Assembly (NCBI GenBank): GCA_031290535.1
Contig: JAITNI010000252.1
Location: forward strand, 1-5,580
Length of the DNA stretch: 5,580 nucleotides
Source: Zoogloeaceae bacterium
GTDB taxonomy: Bacteria; Pseudomonadota; Gammaproteobacteria; Burkholderiales; Rhodocyclaceae
Reading direction: 5' to 3'
The position numbers were made by a program, and so were the translations under genes. This document shows, piece by piece, positions 1 to 5,295 of this stretch. The notes under the pieces are model-generated. The model was not told the origin of the DNA and searched no databases. It was given only the letters and a program-made list of their open reading frames with translations. How positions within the stretch are numbered: the first letter of the stretch is position 1; the number at the start of each line of letters is the position of its first letter.

Positions 1-695
1 GCTTCCAGTTCGGCGCGTTTGTGCAGCCCCGGAATCAGGTCGGCAACGGCGACGTAAATCATGCTCGCGGCGGCCACCGCCAGAATGTAGGGAATCCAGG
101 ATTCCAGCGCCGACAGAGCCGCATAGGCCAAAAGGCCGCCCACCAGTGTCGCGCCACTGGATAACAGGTTGAAGGCCAGCGCTTTCTGCCGTGAATAGCC
201 GGAATGGAGCAGCACCGTATAATCGCCCAGTTCTTGCGGAATTTCATGCGCGATGATGGCCAGCGCCGTCACCAGCCCGAGTTGCGTATCCTGCATGAAG
301 GCGGCGGCAATCAGGATGCCATCGACAAAATTGTGAAAAGTGTCGCCAATCAGGATCAGAAGGCCGGAACGCCCGTGGTCGTGCGCGGGCGCGTGAGCGT
401 CGTGAGCTTCGCAGTGGTCATGGTGGCAGTGCCGCCACAACACCAGTTTTTCCAGCACAAAAAACCCCAGAATCCCCGCCAGAATGGTCGCGGCAACCCG
501 CGTGGGGGAATTGCCATCGGCAAAAGCGTGCGGAATCACTTCCAGAAACGCCGCGCCCAGCAAAGCGCCGATGGCGTAGGACACCAGCAGGGAAAGCCGC
601 TCCGCCTTCACCAGATTGCCAAGCCACGTCGCCACCAGCACACTCGCCGCGCCGCCCAGAATACTGCTGACCAGAATCCACCCCAAAGTGCTCAC
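1..695 (-). CDS. ZIP-family divalent metal transporter (3' end outside window)
   Basis: Likely an inner-membrane permease that imports Zn2+, Fe2+ or related divalent metals. The 231 visible residues show the ZIP layout. Hydrophobic segments lie at about 5-27, 36-56 and 68-87, followed by a histidine-rich cytoplasmic loop (His at 89, 91, 92, 94, 98, 101, 105, 107). Next come the two metal-site helices, with HNFVDG at 121-126 and HEIPQELGD at 150-158, the hallmark motifs of TM4 and TM5. Further hydrophobic segments lie at about 172-197 and 201-218. Family members are usually about 250-270 residues, so only the last helix or so is missing beyond the edge. The GTG start at 695 is chosen because a GGGGAGGG Shine-Dalgarno (700-707) lies 4 nt upstream; an in-frame GTG at 698 is too close to it. 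The family is clear; the transported metal cannot be told from sequence. Confidence 0.93.
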   Translation of the reverse strand, partial: MSTLGWILVSSILGGAASVLVATWLGNLVKAERLSLLVSYAIGALLGAAFLEVIPHAFADGNSPTRVAATILAGILGFFVLEKLVLWRHCHHDHCEAHDAHAPAHDHGRSGLLILIGDTFHNFVDGILIAAAFMQDTQLGLVTALAIIAHEIPQELGDYTVLLHSGYSRQKALAFNLLSSGATLVGGLLAYAALSALESWIPYILAVAAASMIYVAVADLIPGLHKRAELE

Positions 696-722
696 CACGC
701 CCTCCCCAAACAAAGGGAAGGC

Positions 723-728
723 ATTATA
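723..728 (-). promoter_or_regulatory. Candidate -10 box for the ZIP transporter gene
   Basis: A perfect TATAAT on the minus strand lies 27 nt upstream of the GTG start, in the 75-bp gap after the SUMF1 gene. This would give a 5' leader of roughly 20 nt containing the Shine-Dalgarno. No good -35 hexamer is visible at 16-18 bp spacing (the sequence there is pyrimidine-rich, e.g. CCTTTC), so the promoter may be weak or activator-dependent. No terminator is visible between the two genes, so read-through from upstream is also possible. Confidence 0.4.
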
Positions 729-770
729 CGCCGGAAGCCTGTTCGGAAAGGAATTGGGTGCGAAAGGGAT

Positions 771-1643
771 TTAGGGACGGGGCGCTTTCGGATCCGGGAC
801 GGGAGAAGGCAGAAGTTCGGACGAGAAGGCCAGACGAAAACCGCTGCGCTCATTTTTGTTTTCCGGCAAATCAAAACTGCGGATGGCCGAGCGCATGTAC
901 CCGGTGGTGCAATCCCACCCCCCGCCGCGCAGGACGTGCCGGATGCCTTCCGCTGGCCCGGTGGCGTCCGTCGCTGGACTTTTGGCGTAATAGGTCTCGT
1001 CATACCAGTCTTCCACCCATTCCCAGACGTTGCCGTGCATGTCGTACAGCCCCCACGGATTCGGCTCTTTTTGCCCGACCGGGTGTGTCTGCTGATCGGA
1101 ATTGCTGGAATACCACGCATATTGGCCAGCGGACTTGTTGCCAAAAGACCAGAACGTAGTCGTCCCGGCCCGGGCGGCATATTCCCATTCCGCTTCTGTT
1201 GGCAGGCGATAGCGCTCTGTCTCCTCTTTGCGGTTCAAACGCTGGATGAAAATCTGAATGTCGTCCCAGGAGACATTTTCCACCGGCAAATCCGCCCCTT
1301 GAAAGTGGCTCGGATTCTTGCCCATCACCGCTTCCCATTCACTTTGCGTCACTTCATGCTTGCCCAGATAAAAGGACTCGCTAATGTGCATGGAGTGGCT
1401 TGGAAATTCATCTTCCCAGACCCAGTCATGTGGCGGCTCTTGCGATGTCCCCATGAAAAAATCCCCGGCGGGAATCCGCACAAACTCCATGCCAACACTA
1501 TTGACGTAACCCGATAAGGCCCCCCCGGAGACTTCCGTTCCCACCACGCTCCCCGCATCCGGCGCGGAATCGGAACAGGCCGCCAGCATCACGCCAGACA
1601 GCGCCAGCCTCAAAATACTCTGGATTTTACGGACGATTTTCAT
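771..1643 (-). CDS. Lipoprotein with FGE-sulfatase (SUMF1) domain
   Basis: A 290-residue protein. Residues 1-23 form a lipoprotein signal peptide: basic start MKIVRK, a hydrophobic stretch, and lipobox LAAC with the lipidated Cys at 23. Ser follows the Cys, which favours the outer membrane. After a linker, residues about 50-275 are a complete formylglycine-generating-enzyme-like domain: GMEFVRIPAGDFFMG (51-65), HEVTQSEWEAVMG (96-108), PVENVSWDD (120-128), YRLPTEAEWEYAARAG (145-160), GLYDMHGNVWEWVEDW (198-213), LRGGGW (238-243) and GFRLA (268-272). The tail is proline-rich. Of the two copper-binding catalytic cysteines of true FGE, only the first has a counterpart (Cys245); the second position is Met250. 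Sulfatase activation is therefore doubtful, no sulfatase gene is adjacent, and a structural or other role in the envelope is as likely. The start at 1643 gives the best signal peptide; an ATG two codons earlier (1649) is equally possible, and neither has a strong ribosome binding site. Confidence 0.9.
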   Translation of the reverse strand: MKIVRKIQSILRLALSGVMLAACSDSAPDAGSVVGTEVSGGALSGYVNSVGMEFVRIPAGDFFMGTSQEPPHDWVWEDEFPSHSMHISESFYLGKHEVTQSEWEAVMGKNPSHFQGADLPVENVSWDDIQIFIQRLNRKEETERYRLPTEAEWEYAARAGTTTFWSFGNKSAGQYAWYSSNSDQQTHPVGQKEPNPWGLYDMHGNVWEWVEDWYDETYYAKSPATDATGPAEGIRHVLRGGGWDCTTGYMRSAIRSFDLPENKNERSGFRLAFSSELLPSPVPDPKAPRP

Positions 1644-1713
1644 GAACATGACCCACTGGTTTCGGAAACACAACCCATATCCTACAGCGCAAACCACGCC
1701 GGGAAAGTGATTC

Positions 1714-1734
1714 ATTCTACCAAACATTACCAAA
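1714..1734 (-). promoter_or_regulatory. Possible promoter region of the SUMF1 lipoprotein gene with 10-bp direct repeat
   Basis: On the minus strand a TAGAAT hexamer (1714-1719) resembles a -10 box about 65-70 nt upstream of the likely start. Overlapping and just upstream of it is TTTGGTA, repeated exactly 10 bp apart (1718-1724 and 1728-1734). Repeats one helical turn apart are typical of sites for dimeric response regulators, but these are short and no -35 is recognisable. The whole gap between the SUMF1 start and the upstream gene (1650-1914) holds only this, an 11-bp palindrome at 1755-1765, and the terminator of the preceding gene; I see no other gene in it. Confidence 0.2.
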
Positions 1735-1853
1735 AACTTCAGTTTGTAACCTTGCCCTGTCAGGGGGAGAATGATTTGCTGGGCTACGCGCAGGAGCCTG
1801 GGCGGTTCATGCGATTGGCTCTGTGGAAGAAGAAAGTTTGAGGAGGCGTCCCC

Positions 1854-1892
1854 AAAAAAAAGCGACAGGACGCGAAAACCGCGTCCTGTCGC
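1854..1892 (-). terminator. Rho-independent terminator of the di-iron protein gene
   Basis: A perfect 12-bp inverted repeat (GCGACAGGACGC at 1862-1873 and its complement at 1881-1892) encloses a 7-nt loop. On the minus strand it is followed at once by eight T residues (1854-1861). It begins 22 nt after the stop codon of the gene at 1915-2697, the expected place for its terminator. The strong GC-rich stem should end transcription here and separate that gene from the SUMF1 lipoprotein gene downstream. Confidence 0.92.
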
Positions 1893-1914
1893 CTGTTCCT
1901 GCCTGTTGGTTTTT

Positions 1915-2697
1915 TTAAGTGGCTCGCCTGGGAAGCTGGTAGTGAGCCTGGGTCATCAGGTCAATGCCGCACTCCAGTTGCTCAATCCAGTTGATGAACT
2001 CATTGACCAGCTTTTTGCCCACAAAGCGGCAGCCGTGCTGGGGGACGATCTGTTCAATGTCCAGTTGGCGCACCATCTGCGCCCAGTAGCGGCACACCTT
2101 GCCGCAGACGATGTAGCGCCGGTGAAAGCCGTCCATGAACTTGATGTGCTCGGCAAAATTTTTCACGGGTTCCGCCGCCTGCCGGTGCGAGACGATGGAG
2201 GCGCCCAGATCGCCGGAAAAGAGAATTTTTGCGACCGGGTCGTAGAACTGGAAATTCCCTTCGGCGTGCATGAAGTGGGCGGGCACGGCGATGATCTTGT
2301 TGCGACCGAGCGGAATGATCGCGCCTTCGTCCGGGATGCCAACGATACGGCTGGAATTGTCCTTTCCCGTCGTGAAGTGCGGCACAAAGCGCGTCCACAG
2401 GTTTGAAATCAGCACCTTGCAGTTGGAAGCGACAAACCATTTGTTGACGGACGCGATGATGTCCGGGTCAGGGTGCGAGGCCAGGATGTAGTTCAGGTCT
2501 TTGGAGGAGAAATGCTTTTGCATGTCGATCAACAGGCCAGTGTAAGTCATGTTGCCGCCGGGGTCAATCAACGCGCCGTGACCATTATCGACAATCAGGA
2601 ACTGGTTGCACTGCACGGCGGTAGACGTCTGATCGTCCACCAGATCGTAAAAAGCATGGACGACATGATTGCCGTCGTTGAAAAGCTCTAAAGCCAT
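1915..2697 (-). CDS. ODP-type di-iron metallo-beta-lactamase-fold protein
   Basis: A 260-residue soluble protein made of one metallo-beta-lactamase-fold domain of the flavodiiron/ODP (oxygen-binding di-iron protein) type. It lacks the flavodoxin domain that makes true flavodiiron proteins about 400 residues. Conserved stretches are NQFLIVDNGHGALIDPGG (31-48), ASHPDPDI (73-80), HFMHAEGN (141-148), LFSGDLGAS (159-167) and PQHGC (220-224). The likely metal ligands are His75, Asp77, Asp79, His144, Asp163 and His221. This is the H-x-[E/D]-x-D ... H ... D ... H di-iron pattern rather than the HxHxDH zinc hydrolase pattern. From the family I infer O2 or NO binding or reduction, or redox sensing, in the cytoplasm; some ODPs are linked to chemotaxis. 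The ATG start is supported by AAAGGAA at 2705-2711, 7 nt upstream. The gene has its own promoter elements and terminator. The exact reaction is not established by sequence. Confidence 0.9.
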   Translation of the reverse strand: MALELFNDGNHVVHAFYDLVDDQTSTAVQCNQFLIVDNGHGALIDPGGNMTYTGLLIDMQKHFSSKDLNYILASHPDPDIIASVNKWFVASNCKVLISNLWTRFVPHFTTGKDNSSRIVGIPDEGAIIPLGRNKIIAVPAHFMHAEGNFQFYDPVAKILFSGDLGASIVSHRQAAEPVKNFAEHIKFMDGFHRRYIVCGKVCRYWAQMVRQLDIEQIVPQHGCRFVGKKLVNEFINWIEQLECGIDLMTQAHYQLPRRAT

Positions 2698-2725
2698 GAG
2701 AAGGTTCCTTTGTGATCTTTTTCAG

Positions 2726-2754
2726 ATTATAACGGCTTATTATCGCCGATAAAC
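2726..2754 (-). promoter_or_regulatory. Promoter and operator-like palindrome of the ODP gene
   Basis: The 80-bp gap upstream of the ODP gene holds a perfect TATAAT on the minus strand at 2726-2731, 28 nt before the start codon. A 13-bp perfect palindrome, TTATCGCCGATAA (2740-2752), lies just upstream, centred near -27 relative to the expected start of transcription. It therefore sits between the -10 and the place where the -35 should be. At 17-bp spacing the -35 would be GTTTAT (2749-2754), a poor match. A palindrome in this position is typical of a repressor operator, or of an activator that compensates for a poor -35. I do not recognise the regulator. Confidence 0.5.
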
Positions 2755-2777
2755 TGGAAATGCAAAAATCCGGGGGG

Positions 2778-4586
2778 TTAAGGGTCGCTTTCATCGACGG
2801 GCGGCGCAACGCGCATGACTTCTTCCAGCGAGGTCTGCCCCGCCGCCACCTTGAGCGCCCCGGAAATCCGCAGGGGGCGCATCCCTTCGCGGCTGGACTG
2901 GTCGCGGATTTTGGCGACGATGGTTTCCTTGCCCACCAGTTTGCGGATTTCGGCGCTCATGAGCAACACCTCATAAATGCCCACCCGACCAATAAGGCCG
3001 GTCATCCGGCATTCCAGACAGCCGACCGGATGATAAAGCTGTTGCGGCTCGTTCGATTTCCAGGGGCGCACCAGATGTCGCCACATTTCCTGTTCTATTT
3101 CCGTAATGGGCGCGGCTTTCTTGCAGTGCGGGCAGAGCGTTCGGATGAGGCGCTGCGCCATCACGCCCAGAAGCGTGGCGTTAATCAGGTAATCCGGCAA
3201 CCCCAAATCCTGCAAGCGACTGATGGCCGAGGGCGCGTCGTTGGTGTGCAGGGTGGAGAGCACCAGATGGCCGGTCAGCGCCGCCTGAATCGCCATCTGG
3301 GCAGTTTCCATGTCGCGGACTTCGCCAATCATGATGATGTCCGGGTCTTGCCGCATCAGCGCCCGCACGCCTTCGGCAAAGCCCATGTCCACCGCCTGCT
3401 GCACCTGCACCTGATTGAAGGTCGACTCAATCATTTCAATCGGGTCTTCGATGGTACAGACATTGACTTCGGGCGTCGCCAGTTGTTTCAGGGTGGAATA
3501 CAGCGTTGTCGTCTTGCCGGAGCCGGTTGGCCCTGTTACCAGAATAATGCCGTTGGGTTTGGAGGTCATTTCCTTCCAGCGCGCCGTGTCATCCCTGGAA
3601 AAACCCAGTTGCGTAAAATCGCGCACCAGCACTTCGGGGTCGAAAATCCGCATCACCAGTTTTTCTCCAAAGGCTGTGGGCAAGGTGGAGAGGCGCAGTT
3701 CCACCTCGTTGCCGCCCGGCATCCGGGTCTTGACGCGACCATCCAGCGGACGCCGCCGCTCGATGATGTCCATGCGCCCGAGAAGCTTGATGCGGCTCGT
3801 CATGGCGATCAGCACCGGCATCGGCACCTGATAGACCTGATGCAGTACGCCGTCAATGCGAAAACGCACAATGCCCGCCTCGCGCCGGGGTTCGATGTGG
3901 ATGTCGGAAGCGCGTTGCTCAAAGGCATACTGCCAGAGCCAGTCCACAATATGCACAATGTGCTGGTCGTTGGCGTCGAGTTGCTGGTTGGCGCGCCCAA
4001 GTTCCACCAGTTGCTCGAAACTGGACAGGGCGCTGACATGTCCGCCTGATTGCGCCGCTTTTTTGACCGACTTGGCGAGATTGAAAAACTCGACCAGATA
4101 GCGGCTGACATCGCTCGGATTGACCAGCACCCGGCGGATTTTTTTCTTGAGAAGCGGCGCCAGTTCCTTTTCCCATTCGCGCAAAAATGGCTCCGAGGTG
4201 GCAATGGACACCTCATGCAAACCAATGCCGATCGGCAAAATGGAAAAACGGGCGGCGTAGGCGCTGGAGACCACATCGGCGACGCCGGTAAAGTCGATCT
4301 TGAGCGGATCGATATGCTGATAGGGAATGCCCTCACGCTCGGCCAGCCATTCGGTCAGTGTTTCCAGCGTGAGCGGCTTGTGGGGGGGAGTGCCGGACGT
4401 CCAGTTCTGTTCAGCGACCAGAATCAGCGGGTGCGTCTGGCTGCTCCCCTTCAACTGCCGTTCCGAGCGCAGCGCCTTGGCTTCTTCCTTGGGCACCATG
4501 CCGTCTTCGACCAGCCAGGTCAGGACTTCGGGGAGGTTGAGACGGTGCTCGTGACTGTGGCTATGATGGCGCGTTGGGGCATTCAT
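2778..4586 (-). CDS. GspE/PilB-superfamily type II/IV secretion ATPase
   Basis: A 602-residue hexameric ATPase of the kind that powers type IV pilus extension or type II secretion at the cytoplasmic face of the inner membrane. An N-terminal region (about 16-165) resembles the T2SSE/MshE-type N domain. The N2 part carries ASDIHIEPR (226-234) and RFRIDGVLHQ (241-250). The motor domain has Walker A GPTGSGKTT (352-360), an Asp box CTIEDPIE (377-384), Walker B DPDIIMIGEVRD (414-425) and a His box TGHLVLSTLHTNDA (438-451). The zinc tetracysteine motif, Cys485/488 and Cys523/526, is intact. Its presence supports the assembly-ATPase (GspE/PilB) branch and argues against the retraction ATPase PilT. 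Residues 7-14 are unusually His-rich (HHSHSHEH). It starts 73 bp after fliJ on the same strand and could be co-transcribed. No pilin, PilC or secretin gene is next to it, so the machine it drives cannot be named. The ATG start has no clear Shine-Dalgarno, but the reading frame and domain start fit. Confidence 0.95.
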   Translation of the reverse strand: MNAPTRHHSHSHEHRLNLPEVLTWLVEDGMVPKEEAKALRSERQLKGSSQTHPLILVAEQNWTSGTPPHKPLTLETLTEWLAEREGIPYQHIDPLKIDFTGVADVVSSAYAARFSILPIGIGLHEVSIATSEPFLREWEKELAPLLKKKIRRVLVNPSDVSRYLVEFFNLAKSVKKAAQSGGHVSALSSFEQLVELGRANQQLDANDQHIVHIVDWLWQYAFEQRASDIHIEPRREAGIVRFRIDGVLHQVYQVPMPVLIAMTSRIKLLGRMDIIERRRPLDGRVKTRMPGGNEVELRLSTLPTAFGEKLVMRIFDPEVLVRDFTQLGFSRDDTARWKEMTSKPNGIILVTGPTGSGKTTTLYSTLKQLATPEVNVCTIEDPIEMIESTFNQVQVQQAVDMGFAEGVRALMRQDPDIIMIGEVRDMETAQMAIQAALTGHLVLSTLHTNDAPSAISRLQDLGLPDYLINATLLGVMAQRLIRTLCPHCKKAAPITEIEQEMWRHLVRPWKSNEPQQLYHPVGCLECRMTGLIGRVGIYEVLLMSAEIRKLVGKETIVAKIRDQSSREGMRPLRISGALKVAAGQTSLEEVMRVAPPVDESDP

Positions 4587-4659
4587 GGCGGATTTGCCGG
4601 GCGGAAAGGAGAAAAAGAAGGCGCAACTATAGCATGGAGGGATGCAGGTTCGGGATGCT

Positions 4660-5109
4660 TTATTCGGCCTCCGCTGGCCTCTGGTAATGGCGGGCGGCGA
4701 ATTCGTCCAGTTGTTTTTGTTCCTGCTTGCCTTCTTTTTTCACCAGGCTCTGCCGGTGGCGAACAGAAAGGGTGTCGATGGCCTTCAGTTTTTTGTTCTG
4801 CGTCTGCCAGTGTTCCTGCCCAACCGCCGTTTCCTGCGTGGAAGTCTCCACGGCGGCGCTCTGCTGGCCGATGGCGATGTCGATCTTGTCGATGAATTCC
4901 TGATAATTCCGCCAGGCTTGCAGGGTCAGCCCCTGCGCCTGAGCCGCCTGAAAACGCCGTGCGTATTCCTGCCGGTAATCGGTCAGGAGCTTGAGCCGCC
5001 CTCTGGCGCTCTGCTCCGCCGCCACCAGCCGCCCCAACTGGCGGGTGGCCTCGTCGGTGCGGTCGTGCATCAGGTCAAGCAGGGGTTGCAGGGAGAAATT
5101 TCTGGACAT
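4660..5109 (-). CDS. fliJ: Flagellar export protein FliJ
   Basis: A 149-residue, highly charged, almost entirely helical protein rich in Gln, Ala and Glu, as expected for the two-helix coiled coil of FliJ (family length about 140-150). It opens with the characteristic FSLQPLLDL (5-13), followed by a long heptad-like helix (about 14-58), the LRNYQEF-like segment WRNYQEFIDKID (66-77) and a second long helix (about 78-137). It ends with the typical DEFAAR (135-140). From the family, FliJ inserts as a gamma-subunit-like stalk into the FliI hexamer and escorts export chaperones at the base of the flagellum. The ATG at 5109 fits the family N terminus; only a weak AGG precedes it. A TATAAA at 5147-5152 could be its -10 box, without a recognisable -35. 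FliI, the usual upstream neighbour, is not adjacent. The assignment rests on pattern, since FliJ sequences diverge strongly. Confidence 0.85.
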   Translation of the reverse strand: MSRNFSLQPLLDLMHDRTDEATRQLGRLVAAEQSARGRLKLLTDYRQEYARRFQAAQAQGLTLQAWRNYQEFIDKIDIAIGQQSAAVETSTQETAVGQEHWQTQNKKLKAIDTLSVRHRQSLVKKEGKQEQKQLDEFAARHYQRPAEAE

Positions 5110-5180
5110 GTGCCTATTCTAGCCGTTTGCGCGGGAGGCAGGCGGTTTTATAGCCATTCCCGTAAATAATGGCACGGCCT

Positions 5181-5220
5181 CAGCGTAGGCTGGACAAGCG
5201 TAGCAGCGCAGTCCGGCGGT
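5181..5220. repeat. REP-like palindromic element
   Basis: The segment contains GTAGGCTGGACAAGCG followed by a complementary GCGCAGTCCGGCGG half. GCTGGAC (5189-5195) pairs with GTCCGGC (5211-5217) with one G-T wobble, and an inner GCG/CGC pair (5198-5200 with 5207-5209) extends the hairpin around a 6-nt loop. The TAGG-stem-AAGCG-stem layout resembles the intergenic REP/BIME-type repeats of many proteobacteria. It lies in the gene-free 186 bp between fliJ and the upstream membrane protein gene. Only one copy is in the window, so repetition in the genome is inferred. Confidence 0.5.
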
Positions 5221-5230
5221 TGTCTCGTCC

Positions 5231-5271
5231 GGCGCAAAGCGCCGCACTTATCAGTGCGATTGCATGAATGC
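5231..5271. repeat. Cluster of three short adjacent hairpins
   Basis: Three perfect inverted repeats follow one another almost without spacing: GGCGC-AAA-GCGCC (5231-5243), CGCACT-TATC-AGTGCG (5243-5258) and GCAT-GA-ATGC (5262-5271). They begin 24 nt after the stop codon of the upstream membrane protein gene on the minus strand and could help stop or stabilise its transcript. None is followed by a T run, so they are not classical Rho-independent terminators. With the REP-like element next to them they may form one composite intergenic repeat. Confidence 0.45.
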
Positions 5272-5295
5272 GCTGTCCACCATGAGGCGACTGAT

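Noticed and set aside
418..681. Open frame on the minus strand inside the ZIP gene
   Set aside because: It is in a different frame from the ZIP protein, which shows all family motifs, so it is a frame shadow.
204..1517. Long open frame (437 codons) on the plus strand
   Set aside because: It is antisense to two well-supported genes, the ZIP transporter and the SUMF1 lipoprotein, and bridges the gap between them. Its composition is that of a shadow frame.
1644..1733. N-terminal extension of the SUMF1 protein to an ATG at 1733
   Set aside because: The extra 30 residues would bury a good lipoprotein signal peptide and would run through the promoter-like repeat region. The start at 1643 or 1649 is better.
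1755..1765. 11-bp palindrome CCCTG-T-CAGGG upstream of the SUMF1 gene
   Set aside because: It is short, GC-rich and lacks a T run, and it is not placed at a recognisable promoter. It is likely a chance palindrome.
1771..2406. Open frame (211 codons) on the plus strand
   Set aside because: It is antisense to the ODP gene and runs through that gene's terminator hairpin. It contains no family motif.
2760..4049. Long open frame (429 codons) on the plus strand
   Set aside because: It lies antisense to the secretion ATPase, whose protein is fully conserved through this region. The plus-strand product is rich in His, Arg, Gln and Gly without recognisable motifs, as expected from the complement of GC-rich codons.
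4050..4895. Open frame (281 codons) on the plus strand
   Set aside because: It is antisense to the 5' part of the ATPase and the 3' part of fliJ, with low-complexity Arg/Gly-rich content.
5170..5185. Sigma-54-like -24 element (TGGCACG) on the plus strand
   Set aside because: The -12 part reads CAGCG instead of TTGCA, and no plus-strand gene lies downstream.
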